Below, piece by piece: positions 8,134-18,082 of a stretch of 64,000 nt of DNA. Made by a program: the position numbers and the translations under genes. The DNA is from Sphaerisporangium cinnabarinum (GTDB lineage Bacteria > Actinomycetota > Actinomycetes > Actinomycetales > Cellulomonadaceae), in the NCBI GenBank assembly GCA_003052455.1, contig QAPD01000045.1, positions 62,001-126,000 of the forward strand, read 5' to 3'. Each line of letters begins with the position of its first letter. The first letter of the stretch is position 1. Under the pieces are notes generated by a model that worked only from the letters and a program-made list of their open reading frames with translations, searched no databases and was not told where the DNA came from.

Positions 8134-9114
8134 ATGGCCCCCGCAGACCTCGCCCCGCCCACCCTGCGCGACGTCCTCGACGCCCGCCGCCTCCTCGCCA
8201 CCCACCTCCAGCCCACCCCCACCCGCACCTACCCCGCGCTCGACCGCGCCACCGGCGCCCACGTCGTCGTCAAGCACGAGAACCACCAGCCCACCGGAGC
8301 CTTCAAGGTCCGCGGCGCCCTCAACCTCCTCCTGCGCCTCACCCCCGACGAGCGCGCCCACGGCGTCACCGCCTTCTCCACCGGCAACCACGCCCAGGCC
8401 GTCGCCCACGCAGCCCGCACGACCGCCACCCCCTGCACCATCGTCATGCCCACCCACCCCAACCCCACCAAGGCCGACGCCGTCCGCGACCTCGGTGCCC
8501 GCCTGGTCGTCTCCGGCACCACCTTCGACGACGCCCGCGAGCACGCCACGGCGCTCGCGGCCGAGGACGGGTCCCGGCTTGTCAGCGCCGCGAACGAGCC
8601 GCTCCTCGTCGCCGGGGTCGCGACGGCGTACCTCGAGCTCCTCACGGACGCCCCCGACCTCGACGTGCTCGTCGTCCCCGTGGGCGGGGGGAGCGGCGCG
8701 GCCGCAGCCTGCCTCGTCGCCCAGTCGCTCGCCCCCGGGCTCGAGGTCGTCGCCGTCCAGTCGGGCGCCTCGCCCGCCGCGCACGACTCCTGGCGCGCAC
8801 GCGACCTCGTCGCCCGGCCCAACACGTCGCGCGCCGAGGGGCTCGCCACCGGCACCGGCTTCGCGCTCACCCAGGCCGTCCTGCGCGAGCACCTCGACGA
8901 CTTCGTCCTCGTCGACGACGACACGATCGACCGCGCCGCCGCGCTCTACCTCACCGCGGCCCGGACCGTCGCCGAGGGCGCGGGCGCCGCCGCCCTCGCC
9001 GCCGTCCTCGCCGACCCCGCCCGGTTCGCCGGCCGGCGCGTCGGCGTCGTCTGCTCCGGCGGCAACGCGAGCCCGGCGGAGCTGCTCCGGGTGTCCACGC
9101 ACCTGCCCCGGTAG
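8134..9114 (+). CDS. PLP-dependent threonine/serine dehydratase family protein
   Basis: A 326-residue fold-type II PLP enzyme. The Schiff-base Lys is in HENHQPTGAFKVRGAL (near residue 55). The substrate-binding loop is FSTGNHAQAVAHAA, and the phosphate-binding glycine-rich loop is VPVGGGSGAAAA. A late SGGNASP loop contacts the PLP ring nitrogen. It lacks the C-terminal ACT domain of biosynthetic IlvA, so it is the short, catabolic or racemase-like type acting on threonine, serine or hydroxyaspartate. Start is the ATG at 8134, 88 bp from the divergent LysR gene. Exact substrate cannot be read from the sequence. Confidence 0.88.
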   Translation: MAPADLAPPTLRDVLDARRLLATHLQPTPTRTYPALDRATGAHVVVKHENHQPTGAFKVRGALNLLLRLTPDERAHGVTAFSTGNHAQAVAHAARTTATPCTIVMPTHPNPTKADAVRDLGARLVVSGTTFDDAREHATALAAEDGSRLVSAANEPLLVAGVATAYLELLTDAPDLDVLVVPVGGGSGAAAACLVAQSLAPGLEVVAVQSGASPAAHDSWRARDLVARPNTSRAEGLATGTGFALTQAVLREHLDDFVLVDDDTIDRAAALYLTAARTVAEGAGAAALAAVLADPARFAGRRVGVVCSGGNASPAELLRVSTHLPR

Positions 9115-9176
9115 CGGCACCGGGGCCGGGGCGCGCGACGACGACGGTCCCGGCGGCCGGACCGCGGCCCCGGGCC

Positions 9177-9182
9177 TAGGCT
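9177..9182 (+). promoter_or_regulatory. Leaderless -10 element of the YciO/Sua5 gene
   Basis: TAGGCT, six bases before the ATG at 9189. Confidence 0.55.
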
Positions 9183-9188
9183 CGCCCC

Positions 9189-9809
9189 ATGGCCCGCTAC
9201 CTCGACGTGCACCCCGACAACCCGCAGCCGCGCGCGATCGCGCAGGTCGTCGCCCTCCTCGAGGACGGCGGCCTCGTCGCCTACCCGACCGACTCCGGCT
9301 ACGCGCTCGGCTGCCGCATGGACGACCGCGAGGGCGCCGACCGCATCCGCCGCATCCGCCACCTCGACGACCGGCACCACTTCACGCTCGTGTGCGCCGA
9401 CTTCGCCCAGCTCGGCCACTTCGTCATGGTCGACAACGCGGCGTTCCGGTCGATCAAGGCCGCCACCCCCGGGCCGTACACGTTCATCCTGCGCGCGACC
9501 TCCGAGGTCCCGCGCCGCCTCGCGCACCCCAAGAAGAAGACCGTGGGCGTCCGCATCCCCGAGGACACCGTCGCCCAGGCCATCGTCGCCGCGCTCGGGG
9601 AGCCGATCCTGTCGAGCTCGCTCATCCTCCCCGGCTCGACCGAGGCGCTCACCGACGGCTGGGCGATCAAGGAGGAGCTCGACCACGTCGTCGACGCGGT
9701 CGTCGACGGCGGCGAGCGGGGGAGCGCGCCGACGACGGTCGTCGACTTCTCCGACGGCGCCCCCGAGGTCGTGCGCGTCGGCGCGGGCGACCCGTCCCGC
9801 TTCGAGTAG
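9189..9809 (+). CDS. L-threonylcarbamoyladenylate synthase family protein (YciO type)
   Basis: A 206-residue YrdC/Sua5/YciO-fold protein. Conserved segments are VAYPTDSGYALGCRM near residue 32, HHFTLVCADFAQLG, the ATPGPYTFIL strand, the basic PKKKTVGVRIPE, and the SSSLILPG nucleotide-binding loop. The KKKTVGVRIP pattern and overall length resemble the YciO paralogue rather than TsaC proper. The KxR(S)xSN residues of TsaC are not evident. A role in t6A tRNA modification is therefore possible but weaker than family membership. It is monocistronic by context, with a leaderless promoter upstream and a convergent neighbour downstream. Confidence 0.85.
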   Translation: MARYLDVHPDNPQPRAIAQVVALLEDGGLVAYPTDSGYALGCRMDDREGADRIRRIRHLDDRHHFTLVCADFAQLGHFVMVDNAAFRSIKAATPGPYTFILRATSEVPRRLAHPKKKTVGVRIPEDTVAQAIVAALGEPILSSSLILPGSTEALTDGWAIKEELDHVVDAVVDGGERGSAPTTVVDFSDGAPEVVRVGAGDPSRFE

Positions 9810-9842
9810 GACCGTCGCGCCGGGCCGCCGCGGGCCGACTCG

Positions 9843-9860
9843 GGCGGGGCTGGCCCCGCC
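9843..9860. terminator. Possible bidirectional hairpin terminator
   Basis: GGCGGGGC and GCCCCGCC form a short perfect stem between two convergent genes. No U-tract follows, so this is weak. Confidence 0.35.
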
Positions 9861-9869
9861 GCCGGCCGC

Positions 9870-11411
9870 TCAGGCCCGCGGGCCCAGGAGCAGCCGCAGA
9901 CGCTCGCGGTCGACCGGGTCGACGAGCGTCCCGCGCTCCTCGCGCACCCACCAGTCGCCCGTGCGTCGTCGCTCGGCGCGCGTCGTGTACCGGTAGCGGA
10001 AGACGCGGGCCCGCACCCACCGCGGGGCGGGGCCGTCGGGATCGTCGGCGAACGGGTCTGCCGCGAGCAGCTGCAGGGTCGGTCGGTCGGCCTCCAGGAG
10101 CCGGAGCAGCAGCACCTCGAACCAGCGCGTGCCGGGCGACCCGAGCGCGAGGAACCACATCTGCCAGTCCAGGCGCAGGTGGTAGGGCGCGACCTGCGGC
10201 GGGCGGCGCCCCACGTCGCCCGGCTTGCCGCGGAACGCGTACTCGACCCAGTCGTCGGGCCCGGGGGAGCGGGCCGTCGTCCCCTCCACCACGACCTCGT
10301 CGCGGCGCCGCGAGACCGAGCCGAACGCGCCGTACGCGTTGACGAGCCGGAACGGCTCGAAGCTCGCGTTCATGAGCTGCCGGCGCGCGACGAGGTTGCG
10401 CGCCGGGCGCACGCCGAGGACGAGCAGGAGCGCCGACACCGCGAGCACGGCCACGACGAGGGCGACCGGGCCGCCCGGGGCGGCCCCGCCGTCGGGCACC
10501 GGCTCCTCGCCGCGACCGAGCGCGGGCACGAGCCACGACCCGACGGCCGCCCACGCGCCGTCGCTCACGACACCGAGCCCGAGCACGATCGTCAGCCAGT
10601 TCAGCCACGCGAAGTTCCCCGTCACGAGGAGCCACGCCTGCGTGAGCACGACGACCCCGCCTGCGACGCTCGCGACCGGCTGCGGCGCGAAGAGCGCGAA
10701 CGGCACCACGAGCTGCGTCACGTGGTTGCCCGCCACCTCGACGCGGTGCCACCACCGCGGCAGGTGGTGCGCGTGCCACGAGAACGGGCCGGGGAGGGGC
10801 TGCGTCTCGTGGTGGTGGTCCAGGGCCGTGAGGTCGCGCCACGCGCGGTCCCCGCGGACCTTGATGAGCCCGGCGCCGAGCTCGACCCGGAACAGGCACC
10901 AGCGGGCGAGCAGCAGCACGAGCAGCGGGGGAGCGGCGCCCCCGCCCGACGAGCCCAGCCACCCCACGAGGAACGTCACCTCGCACAGCAGCGACTCCCA
11001 CCCGAACCCGTAGAAGCGCTGCCCGACGTTCACCACCGACAGGTAGGCCGCCCACAGCACGAGGAAGGCGAGCGTCGTCAGCCACCACGGCCCGCGCTGC
11101 GGCACCCCGACGACGAGCAGCGCCGCCAGCCCCGCCCCGCCCCACGCGAGCGCGGCGACGAACCGGTCCGAGCACCGCCACCGGAGCACGCTCGGGGCGT
11201 CGCGCCACGTCGTGCGCGCCACGTACGTCGCGGCGGGCAGCAGCCCGCGCTCGCCCAGCAGCGGGCGCCACTGCCGCACGACGACGAGGAACGCGACGAC
11301 GAGGACCGCCGCGGTGCCGCGCTGCAGCACCTCGCGCGCGACGTCGTAGCCGGGCGCCCAGAACCACGACCCGAGCCAGGTCGCCACGTCGTCGGGCAGG
11401 ACGTCCGCCAT
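9870..11411 (-). CDS. Lipase maturation factor-family membrane protein
   Basis: A 513-residue protein with many predicted membrane segments in its first ~350 residues. The C-terminal globular part contains YAFRGKPGDVGRRPPQVAPYH and LRLDWQMWFLALGSP, the signature of the LMF1/LMF2 family. In vertebrates LMF1 helps dimeric lipases fold in the ER; the role of the actinobacterial members is not known. The N-terminal ORF could be read much longer through the opposite-strand genes, but TACCGT (11423-11418) exactly six bases before the ATG at 11411 marks a leaderless start, and the membrane domain begins right after it. It is divergent from the UGPase gene. Confidence 0.82.
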   Translation of the reverse strand: MADVLPDDVATWLGSWFWAPGYDVAREVLQRGTAAVLVVAFLVVVRQWRPLLGERGLLPAATYVARTTWRDAPSVLRWRCSDRFVAALAWGGAGLAALLVVGVPQRGPWWLTTLAFLVLWAAYLSVVNVGQRFYGFGWESLLCEVTFLVGWLGSSGGGAAPPLLVLLLARWCLFRVELGAGLIKVRGDRAWRDLTALDHHHETQPLPGPFSWHAHHLPRWWHRVEVAGNHVTQLVVPFALFAPQPVASVAGGVVVLTQAWLLVTGNFAWLNWLTIVLGLGVVSDGAWAAVGSWLVPALGRGEEPVPDGGAAPGGPVALVVAVLAVSALLLVLGVRPARNLVARRQLMNASFEPFRLVNAYGAFGSVSRRRDEVVVEGTTARSPGPDDWVEYAFRGKPGDVGRRPPQVAPYHLRLDWQMWFLALGSPGTRWFEVLLLRLLEADRPTLQLLAADPFADDPDGPAPRWVRARVFRYRYTTRAERRRTGDWWVREERGTLVDPVDRERLRLLLGPRA

Positions 11412-11417
11412 CTGCCC

Positions 11418-11423
11418 ACGGTA
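11418..11423 (-). promoter_or_regulatory. Leaderless -10 element of the LMF gene
   Basis: TACCGT on the minus strand, six bases before the ATG at 11411. Confidence 0.55.
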
Positions 11424-11492
11424 GGGCTGTGAGCCCTGTCTCACCCGCGCTCCGGCCGACCGCCGCACCGGGCCCGGAGCGCGCCACGCCCC

Positions 11493-11498
11493 TACCAT
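11493..11498 (+). promoter_or_regulatory. Leaderless -10 element of the UGPase gene
   Basis: TACCAT, six bases before the ATG at 11505. Confidence 0.5.
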
Positions 11499-11504
11499 CG
11501 GGGC

Positions 11505-12926
11505 ATGAGCAGCCAGGGCCTGAGCCAGTCCACCGACCGCATGCGCGACGCGGGCGTCGCCCCCGCCGCCGTCGACGTCTTCGCCCGGTTCTACCGGCTC
11601 CTCGAGTCCGGCGCGACCGGCATGATCCCGGAGGCCGACGTCGAGCCGCTCACCGACGTCACGCACCGCGACGAGCTCGAGGTGCCCGAGGACGCCGCTC
11701 GCGAGGCGCTGCGCCGCACGGCGGTCATCAAGCTCAACGGCGGCCTCGGGACCTCGATGGGCATGGACCGCGCCAAGTCGCTCCTCACCGTGCGCGACGC
11801 CGACCCGCAGCGCCCCGACGGCGGGCCGCTGACCTTCCTCGACGTCATCGTCGCGCAGGTGCGGGCCGCCCGGCGCGCGACGGGCGCACCCCTGCCGCTG
11901 CTGCTCATGAACTCGTTCCGCACGCAGGCCGACACCCTCGCCGCGCTCGCCCCGCACGACGACCTCGCGGTCGACGACCTCCCGCTCGACTTCCTGCAGA
12001 ACCGCGAGCCCAAGCTCCTCGCGAGCGACCTCACGCCCGTCGACTGGCCCGCCGACCCCGAGCTCGAGTGGTGCCCGCCCGGCCACGGCGACCTGTACAC
12101 CGCCCTCTACGCGTCCGGCGCGCTGCGCGCGCTCCTCGACGCCGGGTACCGCTACGCGAGCGTCTCGAACTCCGACAACCTCGGTGCCGCGCCCGACGCC
12201 GCGATGGCCGGGTGGTTCGCCGCCAGCGGGGCACCCTTCGCCGCCGAGGTCGCGCGCCGCACGCCCGCGGACCGCAAGGGCGGCCACCTCGTCGTGCGCC
12301 GCAGCGACGGGCGCCTCGTCCTGCGCGAGACGGCGCAGACCCCGGCCGACGACCAGGACGCCGCCGCCGACATCGGCCGGCACCGGTACTTCAACACCAA
12401 CAACCTGTGGTTCGACCTCGAGGCGCTGTCGGCCGAGCTCGACCGCACCGGCGGGGTGCTCGAGCTCCCGCTCATCAAGAACACCAAGACCGTCGACCCG
12501 ACCGACCCGTCGTCGCCCGAGGTCGTGCAGATCGAGTCCGCCATGGGGGCCGCGGTCGAGGTGTTCGACGGCGCCGTCGCGATCGAGGTCGGCCGCGACC
12601 GGTTCCTGCCGGTGAAGACGACGAACGACCTCCTCGTGCTCCGCTCCGACGTCTACGACCTCGACGACGCCTACCGGTTCGTCGCGCGCACCGACGCGCC
12701 GTTCGTGGACCTCGACCCCGCGCACTACAAGACCATCGCCGCGTTCGACGCCCGGTTCGACGACGGCACCCCGTCCCTGCGCGCGGCCCGATCGCTCACG
12801 GTGCGCGGGGACTGGACCTTCGGCTCCGGCGTGACGGTCACCGGCGACGCCGAGCTCGCCGACCCGGGCGGCTCCGCCCGCGTCCCCGACGGCGCCGTCG
12901 TCGGCCCGGACGGCGTCAGCGCCTGA
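11505..12926 (+). CDS. UTP--glucose-1-phosphate uridylyltransferase, eukaryotic (UGP/UDPGP) type
   Basis: A 473-residue enzyme that makes UDP-glucose from glucose-1-phosphate and UTP. It belongs to the eukaryote-like UDPGP family and not to bacterial GalU. The nucleotide-binding loop is KLNGGLGTSMGMDRAKSLL near residue 77, then PLLLMNSFRTQADT, FLQNREPKL, WCPPGHGDLYTAL, VSNSDNLGA, YFNTNNLWFD and FLPVKTTNDLL. All are canonical landmarks in order. The C-terminal beta-helix is short. UDP-glucose would feed cell-wall and storage glycan synthesis. A leaderless hexamer supports the start. Confidence 0.9.
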   Translation: MSSQGLSQSTDRMRDAGVAPAAVDVFARFYRLLESGATGMIPEADVEPLTDVTHRDELEVPEDAAREALRRTAVIKLNGGLGTSMGMDRAKSLLTVRDADPQRPDGGPLTFLDVIVAQVRAARRATGAPLPLLLMNSFRTQADTLAALAPHDDLAVDDLPLDFLQNREPKLLASDLTPVDWPADPELEWCPPGHGDLYTALYASGALRALLDAGYRYASVSNSDNLGAAPDAAMAGWFAASGAPFAAEVARRTPADRKGGHLVVRRSDGRLVLRETAQTPADDQDAAADIGRHRYFNTNNLWFDLEALSAELDRTGGVLELPLIKNTKTVDPTDPSSPEVVQIESAMGAAVEVFDGAVAIEVGRDRFLPVKTTNDLLVLRSDVYDLDDAYRFVARTDAPFVDLDPAHYKTIAAFDARFDDGTPSLRAARSLTVRGDWTFGSGVTVTGDAELADPGGSARVPDGAVVGPDGVSA

Positions 12927-13004
12927 CGCGGGGGCAGAGCCCGGGTCGGCCGAGGTAGAGACGTGGTCGGCCGGGCACCGCACGCGCCGGGCGGGTGCGG
13001 TGCC

Positions 13005-13034
13005 CTCGCCTCGCCTCGCCTCGCCTCGCCTCGG
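13005..13034. repeat. CTCGC pentanucleotide tandem array
   Basis: Five exact CTCGC copies (13005-13029) are followed by one CTCGG. This is a slippage-prone microsatellite in non-coding DNA, so copy number probably varies between strains. Confidence 0.9.
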
Positions 13035-13124
13035 CTCTCGGCCCGACGGCGGTGGCGCCCCGGCCTGTCGTGGTCGACTGCACCGACGGGTCGAGCGAGC
13101 AGTCATCGATCTGCGAGCAGGTCT

Positions 13125-13229
13125 GCTTCGCGCGACGACGGCTCCCCTTCGCGTGACCGGGCCTCTGCTTCGTGCGACGACGGCTCTACCTCGCGCAACC
13201 AGGGCTCTACCTCGCGGGTGGGGTGCTCC
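13125..13229. repeat. Five-copy degenerate 21-bp tandem repeat
   Basis: Units start at 13125, 13146, 13167, 13188 and 13209. Each follows the pattern xCTTCGCGxGACxxxGGCTCT with variation (CCTCG in the last units). The first and third units share GCGACGACGGCTC, and the third and fourth end in GGCTCT. The 21-bp period keeps a reading frame, encoding heptads such as SRDDGSP and SCDDGST on the plus strand. It begins about 90 bp after the pentamer array. Confidence 0.8.
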
Positions 13230-13252
13230 CCGTGCGGTTGGGGGGTTGGCGG

Positions 13253-13909
13253 TCAGGCGGGGACGTCGACGACGCGGCTGTCGCCGCGGCGTGCGACGAG
13301 GGTGCCGGACGACGCGGCGGCGAGGTCGGCGTCGAACCGGTCGAGCTCGGCCGGAGGGACCAGGACGGTGAACGCGGCTGTCGCGCCGTAGTCGACGCCC
13401 TCGAGCGTGCCGTCGTGGCGGTCGCACCAGTCGCGCAGGACGCCGTGGAGGCGCCCGGCGTCGGCGTGCGGGACGTCGACGTGCACCGCGGTGAGCACGG
13501 CGCGGCGCACGGGTCGCGCGAGGTCGAGCGCCTCGCTCACCGCGCTCGAGTAGGCGCGCACGAGGCCGCCGGCGCCGAGCAGGACGCCGCCGAAGTACCG
13601 CGTCACGACGGCGACGACGTCGGTCACGTGCCGGTGGCGCAGCACCTCGAGCATGGGGATGCCGGCGGTGCCGGAGGGTTCGCCGTCGTCGGTGGAGCGC
13701 TGCTGGTCGGCGTGGGGGCCGACGACGAGCGCGACGCAGTGGTGGCGCGCGTCCCAGTGCTCCTTGCGGACGCGCGCGACGACGGCGTCGGCGGCGGCGA
13801 CGGACGGGACGGGGGAGAGGTGCGCGAGGAAGCGGGACTTCTTGACGACGAGCTCGTGGTCGACGGGTCCGGCGATCGTCCCCCACAGCTCCCCGGTGCC
13901 TGCACTCAC
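13253..13909 (-). CDS. YigZ/IMPACT family protein
   Basis: A 218-residue member of UPF0029. The N-terminal catalytic-like domain has KKSRFLAHLSPV, HHCVALVVG, STDDGEPSGTAGIPMLEVL and VTRYFGGVLLGAGGLVRAYS, the family's best conserved blocks. A DUF1949-like ferredoxin fold domain follows from about residue 140. The human relative IMPACT regulates GCN2; the bacterial role is not settled. It starts at a GTG with TAGGCT exactly six bases upstream (13921-13916), a leaderless pattern. It is flanked by argG in the same direction and converges with the UGPase gene across a repeat region. Confidence 0.9.
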   Translation of the reverse strand: MSAGTGELWGTIAGPVDHELVVKKSRFLAHLSPVPSVAAADAVVARVRKEHWDARHHCVALVVGPHADQQRSTDDGEPSGTAGIPMLEVLRHRHVTDVVAVVTRYFGGVLLGAGGLVRAYSSAVSEALDLARPVRRAVLTAVHVDVPHADAGRLHGVLRDWCDRHDGTLEGVDYGATAAFTVLVPPAELDRFDADLAAASSGTLVARRGDSRVVDVPA

Positions 13910-13915
13910 GCTGCG

Positions 13916-13921
13916 AGCCTA
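13916..13921 (-). promoter_or_regulatory. Leaderless -10 element of the yigZ-like gene
   Basis: TAGGCT on the minus strand, six bases before the GTG at 13909. Confidence 0.55.
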
Positions 13922-13980
13922 GCCGCGACGGCGCCCGGGTCGGTCGTCGACCCGGGCGTCGTCGGTGGGCGTCGTGGCGG

Positions 13981-16309
<2,329 letters not shown>

Positions 16310-16675
16310 GTTGAGCGAGCCCCAGGGGGTGCGCGTCGGCGGGGCGACGAGCGAAGCACCGGCGGCGACCGCCCGGTCGGTCGCGTCGCCGGCGTCGTCC
16401 ACCTCGAGCGCGACCCGGAGGTGCCCCGCGACCCGTCGCCCGACCTCCACGTCGTCGATCGCCCGCGCGTGGCCGGGGGAGGCGATCTCGAGCGTCGCTC
16501 GCCCGACGTCGAGGATCGCCACCCGGTCGTCCTCGCCGTCCGCGTAGGCGATCTGCTGGGGGAGGCCCAGGACGTCGCGGTAGAACGCGAGCGCGGCGTC
16601 GTAGTCCTCCGCCTCGAGGACGAGGCGGAGCTGGCGGACGGGCGGTGGCGAGCTGTGCTGGTCGGTCATGCCGCG

Positions 16676-16681
16676 ACTCTA
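16676..16681 (-). promoter_or_regulatory. Leaderless -10 element of the VOC gene
   Basis: TAGAGT on the minus strand, six bases before the ATG at 16669. Confidence 0.5.
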
Positions 16682-16697
16682 TGCGCTCTCTGATATA

Positions 16698-16713
16698 AAT
16701 AGTGTGCCAAGCG
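16698..16713 (+). repeat. Direct repeat copy 2 (AATAGTGTGCCAAGCG)
   Basis: The second copy of the repeat at 15525-15540, differing at one base. It lies upstream of the VOC gene promoter. The two copies bracket the integrase-like and VOC genes, 1,173 bp apart. Confidence 0.85.
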
Positions 16714-16769
16714 CACCAGAACCAGCAACCACCCAGGCGATCACCTCACCAACCTGCCCAGAAGAGCGA

Positions 16770-16800
16770 GGGCCCCGTCACGACTCGCGTGACGGGGCCC
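16770..16800 (-). terminator. Hairpin terminator after dps
   Basis: GGGCCCCGTCACG and CGTGACGGGGCCC form a perfect 13-bp stem with a 5-base loop, 38 bp past the dps stop. There is no long U-tract, as is common in high-GC actinobacteria. Confidence 0.75.
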
Positions 16801-16838
16801 GGTCGCCGTCGGGCCGACGGCGCAGGAGGGGAGCGGGG

Positions 16839-17417
16839 TCAGGGCTGACCGGCCGCGGCCTCCTCGGCCTTGCGCGCGGCGCCGGCCTCGGTGCGTGCGC
16901 CCTCGGTGGAGAGGTCGCCGCCCGTCGACTCCAGGTGGGCACGGACGAACCAGTGGAAGAGCTCGAGGTCGTGCAGGTGCCCGATGAGCAGGTCGTTCGT
17001 GACGTCGTCGAGCTCCTCGGTCGCGGCGGCGGCCTCGCGGTGGGCCGTGATGACGCCGACGTACACCTCGTCGAGCGCGCCGAGGTGCGCGATCGTCGAC
17101 GCGCGGCCCAGGGAGTAGTCCTCCCAGGTGCGGGCGGCGACGAGCGCGCCCGGCGTGCCCTGCGGGGAGACGCCGAGGGTCGCGATACGCTCGGCGGTCG
17201 CGTCCACCATCGCGCGGACCGCGTCGACCTGCGGGTCGATCATCTCGTGCACCGCGATGAAGTGCGGGCCGACGACGTTCCAGTGGATGTGCTTGAGCGT
17301 GAGCTGCAGGTCGTTGAGCGCGTGCAGCCGCTCCTGGAGGATCCCGGCGATCTTCGCCCCTTCCTCAGGGGTGAGCGACGGGACCGTGTACTTCGGCAGG
17401 TCGGAGCGAGCAGCCAT
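16839..17417 (-). CDS. dps: Dps-family DNA-binding/ferritin-like protein
   Basis: A 192-residue four-helix protein. The ferroxidase centre at the dimer interface is visible: LTLKHIHWNVVGPHFIAVHEMID, with the conserved His and Asp, and VDAVRAMVDATAERIATLG, with the Asp/Glu. Dps dodecamers oxidise and store iron with peroxide and coat DNA in stress. The N-terminus (MAARSDLPKYTVPSLT) and an Ala/Glu-rich C-terminal tail are typical of actinobacterial members. AGGAGG lies at a proper distance before the ATG at 17417. It is a single-gene unit ending in a strong hairpin. Confidence 0.92.
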   Translation of the reverse strand: MAARSDLPKYTVPSLTPEEGAKIAGILQERLHALNDLQLTLKHIHWNVVGPHFIAVHEMIDPQVDAVRAMVDATAERIATLGVSPQGTPGALVAARTWEDYSLGRASTIAHLGALDEVYVGVITAHREAAAATEELDDVTNDLLIGHLHDLELFHWFVRAHLESTGGDLSTEGARTEAGAARKAEEAAAGQP

Positions 17418-17527
17418 GGGTTGCCTCCTCGGGTCGGTGACGCGCGCCGGGACGGCGGCGGGACGACGGCTCGGGTGCCGTCTGTCCCCATCGTGGTGCC
17501 GGGAAGCGGTCCTCGCAGGACGAGTGC

Positions 17528-18082
17528 TCAGTCCCGCGGTCGCACGAGCAGGACGACACCGAGCACGGCGAGCCCGCCGAGCGCAGCCGCGACGCCGGAC
17601 GAGACGTCGGCCAGCGCGACCGCCCGCACGGCGAGCGCCACGACGAGCAGCACGGCCTGGAGCACGACGACCCGCCGCAGGTCGGGCACGAGGGCGCGCA
17701 GCTCGGCGCGCGCTCCGGGCGGCACGTGGTCGCTCCACCACGCGGCGCGGAGCACGAGCTGCCCCAGCGGGAGGAGGGCGAAGACGGCGGGGTCGAAGGG
17801 CGCGGAGCCCTCCGCGAGGAGCACGACGCCGCCGACGAAGATCAGCAGGTGGGGCACGGGAGGGGCGGGGAGGAACGCGGTGACGATGCCGAGCCCGACG
17901 GCGACGCCCCACACGAAGGACGGCGCGAGCCCGGTCGTCTGGAGCGCGGCGGCCGCGAACCCGGTCGCGAGGAGCAGCAGGGCGGCACGCGCCGTCCACG
18001 CGGGGAACGTGGGTCCCGTCTCGACGACGAGCCGGGGCGGTGGTCCGGCGGTGACGGTCTCGCGGCGGACGGGCATCCTCAT
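17528..18082 (-). CDS. Hypothetical multi-pass membrane protein, last gene of the MoxR operon
   Basis: A 184-residue protein not assigned to a named family. After a ~30-residue cytosolic N-terminus there are about five to six hydrophobic segments. The ATG overlaps the DUF58 stop (ATGA, 18079-18082), so it is co-translated with the MoxR/DUF58 system. Proteins of this kind often close such operons in actinobacteria. A role in envelope remodelling together with DUF58 is guilt by association only. Confidence 0.72.
   Translation of the reverse strand: MRMPVRRETVTAGPPPRLVVETGPTFPAWTARAALLLLATGFAAAALQTTGLAPSFVWGVAVGLGIVTAFLPAPPVPHLLIFVGGVVLLAEGSAPFDPAVFALLPLGQLVLRAAWWSDHVPPGARAELRALVPDLRRVVVLQAVLLVVALAVRAVALADVSSGVAAALGGLAVLGVVLLVRPRD

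Larger units (their letters stand above)
12927..13252. other. Convergent intergenic region with tandem repeats
   Basis: These 326 bases lie between the 3' ends of the UGPase and YigZ genes. They hold a CTCGC pentamer array and a five-copy 21-bp tandem repeat, listed separately. No convincing gene was found: a plus-strand frame through here runs antisense into yigZ and has no recognisable domain. Confidence 0.7.

Noticed and set aside
12963-13391. A 142-codon plus-strand frame with Ser/Arg/Asp heptads
   Set aside because: The heptads come from the 21-bp tandem repeat. The frame continues antisense into the well-supported yigZ-like gene and has no domain.
9870-13886. A 1338-codon minus-strand frame that would extend the LMF protein across the UGPase and repeat region
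   Set aside because: Only the last ~513 codons have family similarity. The remainder is antisense to the UGPase, and a leaderless promoter marks the start at 11411.
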